Shown piece after piece: positions 35,076 through 43,054 of a DNA stretch of 55,856 nt. The DNA is taken from IMG/VR virus record IMGVR_UViG_3300025426_000039, positions 1 through 55,856 of that record; one strand, 5' to 3'. Numbering within the stretch: the stretch's first letter is position 1; every line of letters begins with the position of its first letter. The position numbers and the translations under genes are program-made. This stretch comes from a virus. The notes beneath the pieces were generated by a model. That model made no database searches. It was not told the DNA's origin and was given only the letters and a program-made list of their open reading frames with translations.

Positions 35076-36587
35076 ATGAGTACAGAAATTGAACCCGTTG
35101 CCGAAGAGTTATACGATAAGCTTCGTTCCCGCTTTGAAGTTAGATTGCTAGACAAATCTCAAAAGCCCATGAATGGAAATGAAGAAATCAAACCCGAAGA
35201 GGCAAAGTATTTTAACTTTATCTACAAAGATAGTTCTGGCCATAAATTTGGCACAGTGACTATTAGCCTGGCCAATGAAACAGAACTTGTATTAATGGTG
35301 CCAGAAGACATCACAAAAAGAATGAATGACGGTCAGCGAAAAGAATGGACTGAATTTTTAGTCAGCATGAGCAAATTTGCTAGACGTAGACCAAATTTAA
35401 AATACACAATTACAAACTTGGCCAAACCGGGACATGTAAAAAGTCAAGGCAATCAAGGTAGTGAAGATGAGGTTATAAACAGTAATGATGTTAGTGTAAA
35501 TGAAAGTAAACTTTACGGCATTCCTGGTAGACCAAGACACAGTGTGGGCGAACATGCTGGTATTAAAATACGTGTTACGCACACAGAACCTCCTTTAGAT
35601 GAAGTGCGTGGTGCAAGAACAAGACGTATTGAATCAATTTATTTAGAAACTCGTGAGGGAGAACGTTTTAAAGTTCCTAACAATTTGCATGCCGCCAAGG
35701 CCCATGCAACACACCTAGCCAATTATGGCAACCCATATGATAAAATAGGTGAGTGCATTAACAACATGGTTGAGGAAATGAACGCCATGCGCCGTTTCGT
35801 ACGTTCAGCAAAACGCAATCCATTTGAAGATGCTGAAGCTGGAGAAATGGCACAACATGCCACAGACAGATATTACAAGATACAACATGATCTCAAGCGC
35901 ATGACCAATCATGAGTTTTACGATGACTTTGTAAAAAATTATACTACTGAAGAGCAATTAGATGATGATGTTGATCTCGAAGAGTTACGCAACAGATTTA
36001 GCCGAAGAGTCTATGATAACAGATTAGATGATAGCTTAAAATATGTTTACCGCGAACACCTAAGACAAAAAGCACGTAAGTCAAATATACTAGCAGATGA
36101 ATTTGGCGAGTGGGCCGAAAGCGTTGTGTTTGAAGATGATGGCGAAAATGATGTACTTGATGACCAATTACAGGCATTAAAGGAGTACTGCAAATCAGCT
36201 CAAACTGCCGGAGTCGACGCCATAGATGCCAAAACCGAACTAGGGCCTATGCTACAAGACTTACCCGGAGTAGATTGGTTGTTAGATGACTTAACAGAAA
36301 AAGCCAATAACACTCGTGGCCAAGGCAGTGATTACGATGCTAGACGATCAGTTAAAGTTTGGGCTCAAAAATATATGCCAGAATGGGCCAAAGAATTAGA
36401 GTATGGCGATCATAACATCGATGACGCCAGCACCAATTGGGATCAAACAGTTAGTCCATTACAATCACATCCAGATGATGAGTATGGAGCAACTAGCCTA
36501 GATGATCCAGTCACTGATCCCAATCTTCCAGTACATGAAGACAGTTTAGACTTCCTGCGCTTCTTATCTGGCATAAAGACTAAATAA
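35076..36587 (+). CDS. Large charged protein of unknown function (503 aa)
   Basis: Hydrophilic protein with an alpha/beta N-terminal domain (residues ~10-110, including KYFNFIYKDSSGHKFGTVTI), a linker with the VNESKLYGIPGRPRHS segment, a helical middle (residues ~205-340, acidic) and a C-terminal acidic tail ending LDFLRFLSGIKTK, which recalls the LNELKRLAGMP-type motif of neighbouring genes. No enzyme motif seen. Late promoter in leaderless position. Likely virion-associated by location and expression class, but unproven. Confidence 0.62.
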   Translation: MSTEIEPVAEELYDKLRSRFEVRLLDKSQKPMNGNEEIKPEEAKYFNFIYKDSSGHKFGTVTISLANETELVLMVPEDITKRMNDGQRKEWTEFLVSMSKFARRRPNLKYTITNLAKPGHVKSQGNQGSEDEVINSNDVSVNESKLYGIPGRPRHSVGEHAGIKIRVTHTEPPLDEVRGARTRRIESIYLETREGERFKVPNNLHAAKAHATHLANYGNPYDKIGECINNMVEEMNAMRRFVRSAKRNPFEDAEAGEMAQHATDRYYKIQHDLKRMTNHEFYDDFVKNYTTEEQLDDDVDLEELRNRFSRRVYDNRLDDSLKYVYREHLRQKARKSNILADEFGEWAESVVFEDDGENDVLDDQLQALKEYCKSAQTAGVDAIDAKTELGPMLQDLPGVDWLLDDLTEKANNTRGQGSDYDARRSVKVWAQKYMPEWAKELEYGDHNIDDASTNWDQTVSPLQSHPDDEYGATSLDDPVTDPNLPVHEDSLDFLRFLSGIKTK

Positions 36588-36607
36588 TCTGGCATAAAGA
36601 CTAAATA
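36566..36607 (+). repeat. Direct 21-bp duplication carrying late promoters
   Basis: Two adjacent copies of a 21-bp unit (ATCTGGCATAAAGACTAAAT plus A). The first copy contains the stop codon of the 503-residue gene; each copy contains CTAAATA, so the duplication doubled a late promoter. Confidence 0.85.
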
Positions 36608-36645
36608 ATATATAATATATAATATATAATATATAATATATAAGA
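36606..36645 (+). repeat. AT microsatellite with 7-bp period
   Basis: About five copies of ATAATAT in a row lie between the duplicated late promoters and the next gene. Confidence 0.85.
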
Positions 36646-36660
36646 TATTAAGGAATTAAC

Positions 36661-37158
36661 ATGGATCCAAAGTTTTTTAGAAAATACGCAGACATAATCA
36701 CCGAAGCTGAAAAAGTTGATGAAGCTGGACCCCCAGGGTCAGAAAACTCAGCAATGCAATCTTGGATGAACTCACCGGTTACACGGAAAATAGAAAAAAA
36801 ACGTGATCTAAGTCATTCCCAATCACTTCAGCCAGGACAAAATCCAGCGCGACCTAACCCAAATAACAAACCAACGCAAGAAGCCGAGCAAGCCACAAAT
36901 GAAACCATCCCTGGACAAATTAAGTCGGCTGTAAAGAACCTAAGTTTAGCAACAGGCATTGGTTCTCGTGCACAAGCTCACCAGACTGCTGTTGGGGCAC
37001 AACAGAAGAAGGCCAACGATGCAAGAAAAGAATATGATTTATATAATCCTCTAAGAATAGGGCACGACCCCAATGACGACGCTCCTCGAGCTGCCGCCAG
37101 CGCCGAACGAGTTAAGCAACAACGTAGACTAGAGAAACTACAGGCATTAAAGAAATAA
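36661..37158 (+). CDS. Probable internal head protein with capsid-targeting-like N-terminus (165 aa)
   Basis: N-terminus MDPKFFRKYADIITEAEKVD contains IITE/A, matching the [LI]-x-E/A site cut by T4-type prohead protease, after a hydrophobic-basic stretch like the T4 targeting peptide. The remainder is Ala, Gln, Asn, Pro and Lys rich, apparently unstructured and basic (C-terminus RVKQQRRLEKLQALKK), as expected for a DNA-associated internal protein. RBS AAGGAATTA. Located directly before the gp32 promoter and followed by a terminator. Confidence 0.65.
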   Translation: MDPKFFRKYADIITEAEKVDEAGPPGSENSAMQSWMNSPVTRKIEKKRDLSHSQSLQPGQNPARPNPNNKPTQEAEQATNETIPGQIKSAVKNLSLATGIGSRAQAHQTAVGAQQKKANDARKEYDLYNPLRIGHDPNDDAPRAAASAERVKQQRRLEKLQALKK

Positions 37159-37183
37159 TATAAACCCAAAATTTGGCAAACAC

Positions 37184-37209
37184 AAAAAGGAGAATTATTT
37201 CTCCTTTTT
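37184..37209 (+). terminator. Terminator hairpin before gp32
   Basis: AAAAAGGAGA pairs with TCTCCTTTTT around a short AT loop; the 3' arm supplies the T-run. Symmetric, so it may work on both strands. Confidence 0.85.
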
Positions 37210-37211
37210 CC

Positions 37212-37240
37212 TTGACTAGGTATAAATATTATTATATAAT
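37212..37240 (+). promoter_or_regulatory. Overlapping sigma70 and late promoter for gp32
   Basis: TTGACT and TATAAT are 17 bp apart, and the spacer contains an exact late element TATAAATA (37221-37228). The same short region can thus serve host-type and late transcription, fitting the need for gp32 throughout infection. Confidence 0.8.
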
Positions 37241-37303
37241 GCGGGAGTGCATTGTATATTTAGGCACAAAAAAACATTAAGGCAGTACATTAAGGAGACT
37301 ATT

Positions 37304-38308
37304 ATGGCCATGACACTAGCAGAAATTCGAGCAAAACTACAAGCCAACGAGAACCGCGGTTCCGGCGGCAAATCACAAGGCGACAACGCCATTTACGCAC
37401 ACTGGAACATTCCAGAAAACACAACGGCTCGCGTAAGATTCCTCCCCGACGCAAATACAAAAAATTCCTTCTTTTGGGTAGAACGTGCAATGATTCGTTT
37501 ACCATTTGCTGGCATTAAAGGCCAAGCAGATAGTAAAATGGTGAATGTACAAGTACCTTGCATGGAAATGTGGGGCGAGGCATGTCCAATCTTGGCTGAA
37601 GTACGTCCTTGGTTTAAAGACCCCAACCTAGAAGAAATGGGACGTAAGTACTGGAAGAAGCGTAGTTACTTGTTCCAAGGTTTTGTAAGAGAAAACCCAA
37701 TTGGAGATGACAAGACTCCAGAAAATCCAATCCGTAGATTCATCATTAGCCCACAGATCTTTAACTTGATCAAGAACGCCCTAATGGATCCTGACATGGA
37801 GAACTTGCCAACTGACTACAGTGCTGGACTTGACTTCAACATCAAGAAAACTTCAAAAGGTGGGTATGCAGACTACAACACATCAACATGGGCACGTAAA
37901 GAAACTGCTCTTAATGCTGATGAAGCAGAAGCAATTGAAAAGTTTGGTTTATATGACCTAAATGACTTTTTGCCCAAGAAACCAACAGACGTTGAATTGA
38001 AAGTAATCAAGGAAATGTTTGAGGCCAGTGTAGATGGACAACCATACGATCCAGATCGTTGGAGTAACTACTACAAGCCTAGTGGCTTTAAAGGTGGTAG
38101 CGGTGTTGATGCAGATGCATTACCTGAAGCTAAACCAGTTGCACAAACTAAACCAGCGGTAGCAGCAGTGGCTCCTGCTCCAATGGAAGATGAGGACGAC
38201 ACTCCGGTGGCAAGTGCACCAGTGGTAACTCCTGTAGAAGCTAAACCTTCTACACAAAAAGCCGAAGACATTTTGGCTATGATTCGTAACCGTAAATCTA
38301 CTACGTAA
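37304..38308 (+). CDS. 32: Single-stranded DNA-binding protein (gp32-like)
   Basis: Start ATG at 37304 (MAMTLAEIRAKLQ) follows AAGGAG. The segment TARVRFLPDANTKNSFFWVE, the cysteines C86 and C94 in VPCMEMWGEAC (zinc region) and FQGFVRENP match T4-like gp32. Residues 265-334 form a flexible Pro/Ala/acidic tail followed by a short basic end (AMIRNRKSTT), differing from the acidic end of T4 gp32. It binds ssDNA cooperatively in replication, recombination and repair, working with UvsX and UvsY encoded 2-3 kb downstream. Length 334 (T4: 301). Confidence 0.9.
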   Translation: MAMTLAEIRAKLQANENRGSGGKSQGDNAIYAHWNIPENTTARVRFLPDANTKNSFFWVERAMIRLPFAGIKGQADSKMVNVQVPCMEMWGEACPILAEVRPWFKDPNLEEMGRKYWKKRSYLFQGFVRENPIGDDKTPENPIRRFIISPQIFNLIKNALMDPDMENLPTDYSAGLDFNIKKTSKGGYADYNTSTWARKETALNADEAEAIEKFGLYDLNDFLPKKPTDVELKVIKEMFEASVDGQPYDPDRWSNYYKPSGFKGGSGVDADALPEAKPVAQTKPAVAAVAPAPMEDEDDTPVASAPVVTPVEAKPSTQKAEDILAMIRNRKSTT

Positions 38309-38329
38309 TTTGTAGATACTTGTGACTAG

Positions 38330-38354
38330 ACAGGGACTACGGTCCCTGTTGTTT
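38330..38354 (+). terminator. Hairpin/terminator after gp32
   Basis: ACAGGGAC pairs with GTCCCTGT around loop TACG, followed by TGTTT. Located just before the ATG at 38361. Confidence 0.8.
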
Positions 38355-38360
38355 ACTATT

Positions 38361-39152
38361 ATGAAATTAATTTGGTCCAACTCCGGCGACTATCTAAACC
38401 TAGATCCCTACAATTCTGAATTCTCAGAATACTATATGTCGACATTGTCGAAGGATAACGCAAACACATTTGCACCAATTAACTCTAGCGTAAACCTAAA
38501 TTGCTATACTGAGTTACGTGACGCAATTAAAATAATCTCGGACCTATTAGTATCTAAATTTAAATTAACATATTTTGAAAAGTTTCTTAATTTAAATTTA
38601 TTTGATCAAGCAGTCCTCAATGAGTTGCATCAAACTTGGGTATTGATAACGTTACAAAATCCTCGATTACTAACAGTGATTAGTAAAATAGACGATACGT
38701 ATTTGTCAATTTGGAATCAAATCAATAAACAACTACACTCTATAGAAACAGATTTTCATATAGACTACCATTCTAATTACAAAGGATGGCAAACTCCTAA
38801 CCCATATGGTGTTGAATTATTAAGTTTTGATTTTTGTCAAATATCAATTGCATTTTCTCAGCTTGGTAGAACTACGTTTGATAAATGGACTAATTTTGAT
38901 CGAGACGTATCTAATCTTGATTTAAATAATTTTAACACAATTGGTGGAGAACTCTCGATTGATCTTAGACGATCATCATTAAAAAATGCGCCGTTAGAGT
39001 ACGCAGAGTTTTGTAAAAACAAAAATATACCAATTGCTGGGGGCAGGTTGAATTTAGCAAACTTTACTAATTATGAAAAGAACATTGCTACTATAAAAGA
39101 ATTGTTTATTAAAAATTTAAAAAATAACAACACAATCGCATTCAATGAATAA
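38361..39152 (+). CDS. Unknown protein coupled to a radical SAM enzyme (263 aa)
   Basis: The ATG at 38361 is used because the gp32 terminator hairpin lies just upstream; a GTG at 38322 would start inside gene-free hairpin sequence. The protein is mostly helical with a central DYHSNYKGWQTPNPYG segment and no family I recognise. Its 3' end overlaps the radical SAM gene by 8 bp, so the two are translationally coupled and probably act together. It could be a substrate, partner or regulator of the enzyme. Confidence 0.65.
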   Translation: MKLIWSNSGDYLNLDPYNSEFSEYYMSTLSKDNANTFAPINSSVNLNCYTELRDAIKIISDLLVSKFKLTYFEKFLNLNLFDQAVLNELHQTWVLITLQNPRLLTVISKIDDTYLSIWNQINKQLHSIETDFHIDYHSNYKGWQTPNPYGVELLSFDFCQISIAFSQLGRTTFDKWTNFDRDVSNLDLNNFNTIGGELSIDLRRSSLKNAPLEYAEFCKNKNIPIAGGRLNLANFTNYEKNIATIKELFIKNLKNNNTIAFNE

Positions 39153-40296
39153 TATAAAGTCAATTGCATTTGCATTAGATCCTACCAACGTTCCTAGTTT
39201 TTTATTAGACTGGGAAGTAACCAAGTTGTGTAATTTAGATTGTAGTTATTGTAGCACTGGTATAGAAGGTGGTCACGATAATACCACTAAACATCCACCA
39301 CTTGAGGACTGTTTGCGTACAATTGATTTTATGTATGAATATGTTGACCATTACATGAAACACAAAAAATCAAGTCAGCGTAAAGTTGTGTTAAATGTAT
39401 ATGGGGGCGAAAGTTTATTCCATCCCAACATAGTAGAAATATTAACTGCCTGCAGAGAAAAACATAAAGGTTACGATTGGTACTTGACTATAACTTGTAC
39501 AACCAATGGTATAGTGGGAAAAACCCAATGGAATCGTATAGTTACTCTTGTTGATGAGTTTACGGTTAGCTATCATGCAGAAAATATGCCTAAACAAAAG
39601 CAACAGTACAAAGATAATGTTTTATATCTTAAAGAGAATAATAAAAGATTTAAATGTGTTGTAATGATGCATAATAATGCTGAGTTATTTGCTGATTCAG
39701 AAGAAATAATAGAATTCTGTAAAACAAATGAATTGAGATATGTGGCCAAGCCACTTGACAACCATCAATTGGAATGGGCATATACTTCAGAGCAGTATAG
39801 CAAACTAAAAACGTTTTGGATTAGCAAAGTTCCAGAAAAGCAAAAATTAGAATACGTAAAAAGTATATCCAACGTTGGTACAAATGAAAAGGTGCTAAGT
39901 ATCAATGAAGGTAGGCCCTGTTGTGGTGGCCGCAAGTTGAGTTTAAATAATGATTTAAAATCCAGCGTTAGCTTTGTGCCACGCCAAGGCTTTCGGGGAT
40001 GGAGTTGTAGTGTAAATTGGTTTTTTCTGTTTGTAAGACAACTAGATGGTGCAGTATATACCAATAAAGACTGCATGACTAGTACCAGTGGGAAAATAGA
40101 ACCACTGGGATATTTGAGCGATACCGCCAAAATACTAACAACTTTGCAAAATCAACTTGACAACAAGGCTATGCCTGTTATACAATGTGTTAAGGAGATT
40201 TGCATGTGTGGTTTTTGTGCACCCAAAGCAGAGAATAAACAACAATTTTTGGAACTGATTAACCGAAATGTTCCAGAAAATATATTTCAACATTAA
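39145..40296 (+). CDS. Radical SAM enzyme with C-terminal cysteine-rich domain
   Basis: The 4Fe-4S cluster motif CNLDCSYC (C29, C33, C36, pattern CX3CX2C) follows a VTKLCN strand typical of radical SAM proteins; NVYGGESLFHP (~90-100) matches the SAM-binding GGE. The C-terminal region has extra cysteines (CCGGRK, CSVNW, CMTSTSG, CVKEICMCGFC) suggesting auxiliary clusters of the SPASM/twitch kind. Such enzymes often modify peptides or proteins. It is coupled to the preceding unknown gene and lies between gp32 and uvsX. Confidence 0.85.
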   Translation: MNNIKSIAFALDPTNVPSFLLDWEVTKLCNLDCSYCSTGIEGGHDNTTKHPPLEDCLRTIDFMYEYVDHYMKHKKSSQRKVVLNVYGGESLFHPNIVEILTACREKHKGYDWYLTITCTTNGIVGKTQWNRIVTLVDEFTVSYHAENMPKQKQQYKDNVLYLKENNKRFKCVVMMHNNAELFADSEEIIEFCKTNELRYVAKPLDNHQLEWAYTSEQYSKLKTFWISKVPEKQKLEYVKSISNVGTNEKVLSINEGRPCCGGRKLSLNNDLKSSVSFVPRQGFRGWSCSVNWFFLFVRQLDGAVYTNKDCMTSTSGKIEPLGYLSDTAKILTTLQNQLDNKAMPVIQCVKEICMCGFCAPKAENKQQFLELINRNVPENIFQH

Positions 40297-40307
40297 GGAA
40301 AAACATT

Positions 40308-41384
40308 ATGGGAAAAGCATTTGACGTAAGTAAATTTAGAAAAGGTATTACCAAAAGTATTGATGGTATCAGTATTGGATTTACTGATCCGACAGATTGG
40401 ATTAGTACAAACAACTACGCATTAAACTATCTTATCTCGGGCGACTTCAATCGAGGCATCCCCATGGGCAAGGTCACAGTTTTTGCAGGTGAATCGGGAG
40501 CAGGTAAAAGTTTTATCTGTAGCGGAAATTTAATTAAAAACGCACAAGCCCAAGGCATTTATGTTATTCTAGTTGATACAGAAAACGCACTGGACGAAGC
40601 ATGGTTACGAGCACTTGATGTGGACACCAGCGAAGACAAACTGTTGAAACTCAACATGGCCATGATCGATGATCTAGCCAAGATGATCAACGACTTTGTG
40701 AAAGAATACCGAACCATTCCCGAAGGCGATCGTCCCAAGGTACTATTTGTTATTGACAGTTTGGGTATGTTGTTAACTCCCACCGACGTCAATCAATTTG
40801 CTGCCGGCGACTTAAAAGGTGACCTAGGACGTAAACCCAAAGCACTTACAGCTCTGGTACGCAATTGCGTCAACATGTTTGGCGATTTAAACATTGGTTT
40901 AGTTGCAACCAATCACACATACGCAAGTCAGGACATGTTTGATCCAGATGACAAAATCTCTGGCGGACAAGGTTTTATCTACGCAAGTTCAATCGTAGTT
41001 GCAATGCGTAAACTCAAACTAAAAGAAGACGAAGATGGTAACAAGATTTCAGAAGTTAAAGGTATTAGAGCTGCTTGTAAGATTATGAAAACACGTTACG
41101 CAAAGCCTTTTGAAAGTGTGCAAGTCAAGATACCATACGAAACAGGTATGAACCCATATTCCGGACTAACTGACTTAATTGAAAGGAAAGATCTTTTAAA
41201 GAAAGAAGGTAACAGTTTGGTATATACTACTGTTGATGGCGAAATCATCAAGAAGTTCCGCAAAGGTTGGGAACGCAATGATGATGGATGTTTGGATCGA
41301 GTAATGGCAGATGTTACGGCTCATCCACACGTACTGTCTAAAACTACATTGGTTGAAAAAACAGAAGAGGAAGAAACAGAATGA
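40308..41384 (+). CDS. uvsX: UvsX recombinase (RecA-like)
   Basis: Walker A GESGAGKS at residues 61-68, Walker B VLFVIDSLG (~144-152), and the loop region LVATNHTYASQDMFDP match T4-like UvsX. It forms filaments on gp32-covered ssDNA and catalyses strand exchange for recombination-dependent replication. Length 358 (T4: 391). The stop overlaps the next start (ATGA), forming an operon uvsX-small gene-uvsY. RBS TTAAGGAAAA. Confidence 0.95.
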   Translation: MGKAFDVSKFRKGITKSIDGISIGFTDPTDWISTNNYALNYLISGDFNRGIPMGKVTVFAGESGAGKSFICSGNLIKNAQAQGIYVILVDTENALDEAWLRALDVDTSEDKLLKLNMAMIDDLAKMINDFVKEYRTIPEGDRPKVLFVIDSLGMLLTPTDVNQFAAGDLKGDLGRKPKALTALVRNCVNMFGDLNIGLVATNHTYASQDMFDPDDKISGGQGFIYASSIVVAMRKLKLKEDEDGNKISEVKGIRAACKIMKTRYAKPFESVQVKIPYETGMNPYSGLTDLIERKDLLKKEGNSLVYTTVDGEIIKKFRKGWERNDDGCLDRVMADVTAHPHVLSKTTLVEKTEEEETE

Positions 41385-41605
41385 GTATTGAAGTAGATGT
41401 ACTAGGCGAGACCTATACTATTTTAAAACAGTATATTCCCGTTAAGGATAGACAAGAGGCTGCGGACAATTTAATGAGCGTACTAGTAGATATGTTAGGC
41501 GACATTGACTTACAAGAGTTTGGTGCAACTGATAGTAATCTAAAGAAAGCACTCAAAGAATATGTTATGGAAGAAGACGACAACTATAACAACGAAGACG
41601 AGTAA
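41381..41605 (+). CDS. Small acidic protein between uvsX and uvsY (74 aa)
   Basis: Acidic protein with C-terminus EEDDNYNNEDE; overlaps both neighbours (ATGA with uvsX, TAATG with uvsY), so it is tightly coupled to the recombination genes. No motif recognised. It may tune recombination or simply be a conserved accessory of the operon. Confidence 0.75.
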   Translation: MSIEVDVLGETYTILKQYIPVKDRQEAADNLMSVLVDMLGDIDLQEFGATDSNLKKALKEYVMEEDDNYNNEDE

Positions 41606-42057
41606 TGTGGTACAATAAGGTAGTTGCCAATCTTGGGGAAATACCTGCGTTCATTGACTATTACGACAGTGAACTCATTATGGCCAAAAACGAGATCAAA
41701 ATCCAAGGCAATGTTGAACGTGCACTAAGCAACTTGCCCGGCGTTACTGAACATAGGTTTAACCAGCTACAAGAAATTGAAGCGGTATTGGAATACTTAA
41801 ATATACAGTTACGCAAGATTCGGCGCAAACATTTTCAAAAGTATTTAGAAGCATACGCCAGGGCATTAACCAGTAGAGATGCAGAAAAGTATGTAGATGG
41901 TGAAGATGAAGTAATTGACTTTGAAACCATTATCAATGAAGTAGCATTACTTCGTAATAAATGGCTAGGAGTTATGAAAGGCATAGAGAGTAAAAACTTT
42001 ATGCTAGGACACGTGGTTCGTTTAAGAACTGCGGGCATGGAGGATGTGGTAGTATAA
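41605..42057 (+). CDS. uvsY: UvsY recombination mediator
   Basis: The 150-residue helical protein resembles T4 UvsY (137 residues): ALSNLPGVTEHRFNQLQEIE and YLNIQLRKIRRKHFQKYLEA, then LTSRDAEKYVDGEDEVI and VIDFETIINEVALLRNKWLG. UvsY loads UvsX onto gp32-coated DNA. Placement right after uvsX supports this. Ends in a TAATG overlap with the next gene. Confidence 0.88.
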   Translation: MWYNKVVANLGEIPAFIDYYDSELIMAKNEIKIQGNVERALSNLPGVTEHRFNQLQEIEAVLEYLNIQLRKIRRKHFQKYLEAYARALTSRDAEKYVDGEDEVIDFETIINEVALLRNKWLGVMKGIESKNFMLGHVVRLRTAGMEDVVV

Positions 42058-42308
42058 TGGATTGGCGTGAACGTGCAGATGAACTACTGGCCGAATACGA
42101 GGCCTGTTGTCGTGCTCGCCCATATCACAATGCTCTTGATGTCGAGATAGCAAAAGAAAGTTGTGCAACATGGGCTAGTCATTTGGCAACACAACGTGCC
42201 TGGGGCGAGGAAAACGACATAGCCGAAGCCTGCTATCAACTAGAACCCCGCTTAAAAAAATTTAAAGAAACAGTAGTATTGGATATATTAACAGATGGCA
42301 CTATTTAA
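42057..42308 (+). CDS. Small protein of unknown function (83 aa)
   Basis: Starts in a TAATG overlap with uvsY. Helical, with WRERADELLAEYEACCRARP and an AEACYQLEPRLKKFKETVVL segment; three cysteines in the first half. No family recognised. The last 14 bp overlap the methyltransferase gene. Likely part of the uvsX operon. Confidence 0.7.
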   Translation: MDWRERADELLAEYEACCRARPYHNALDVEIAKESCATWASHLATQRAWGEENDIAEACYQLEPRLKKFKETVVLDILTDGTI

Positions 42309-43044
42309 AAATGCATACGACAGTCACCAGCATAGTTTAGAAGTATTAAACACAATCTATGGCTATGATAGTTTTTTAGATAGTTTAAGTGTTATTGCTG
42401 ATATGGGATGCGGCGGAGCAATGGATAGCAGTTGGTGGGCAACGCTAATGACACGCGACGACCCACCAGAGCCACGTAACTATTTGGTTTATGCAGTAGA
42501 TCAAGATGTCGGCAAAATTGAACCCGACATATTGGCACTTGAAAACATAAAAGTACTACAGGGCGATTTTGAAGAAAGAATCATACCCAGAGATGTAGAT
42601 TTGATTTGGGCGCATGATGTTTTTCAATATGCCCGAGATCCATTTAAGTGTTTGCATGCCTGGCGAGAAAGCATGAGTCTAAACGGCATGCTAATAATGA
42701 GCATACCGCAGACAACTTATATGCATAACAACAGATTAATAGTTTCCAATCACAGTTATCAATATTATAGTTACAATATATTAAACATAATGTATATGTT
42801 GGCTATCTCGGGATTTGACGCAAGAGATGCTTACTTTTATAGAAAGCCCAACACACCATGGTTATATGCCGGGGTTTATGCAGCCGCAGAGCCACTAGAA
42901 AGCCATGTTAGCTGGTATGAACTAGCCGAGCGAAGACTTATTAACGATAGTGTAATAAATAGTGTAAACAAGTATGGATATGCTCGTCTAGAGGATGTTG
43001 TTGTCAGCTGGTTTGACAAGAACTTGTATCAAATTAAAGACTAA
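42295..43044 (+). CDS. Class I SAM-dependent methyltransferase-like protein
   Basis: The segment LSVIADMGCGGAMDSSWW (~residues 31-48) is the SAM-binding glycine-rich loop, AVDQD (~68-72) the acidic strand 2, and IWAHDVFQYARDPFKCLHAW (~102-121) plus GMLIMSIPQ (~128-136) fit the methyltransferase fold (motifs of the UbiE/Methyltransf_11 type). Substrate unknown. Overlaps the preceding gene and is followed by the packaged-protein candidate. Confidence 0.75.
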   Translation: MALFKNAYDSHQHSLEVLNTIYGYDSFLDSLSVIADMGCGGAMDSSWWATLMTRDDPPEPRNYLVYAVDQDVGKIEPDILALENIKVLQGDFEERIIPRDVDLIWAHDVFQYARDPFKCLHAWRESMSLNGMLIMSIPQTTYMHNNRLIVSNHSYQYYSYNILNIMYMLAISGFDARDAYFYRKPNTPWLYAGVYAAAEPLESHVSWYELAERRLINDSVINSVNKYGYARLEDVVVSWFDKNLYQIKD

Positions 43045-43047
43045 ATA
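43041..43047 (+). promoter_or_regulatory. Late promoter CTAAATA, near-leaderless arrangement
   Basis: Overlaps the methyltransferase stop codon and ends 7 nt before the ATG at 43055. Confidence 0.6.
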
Positions 43048-43054
43048 TATTACT

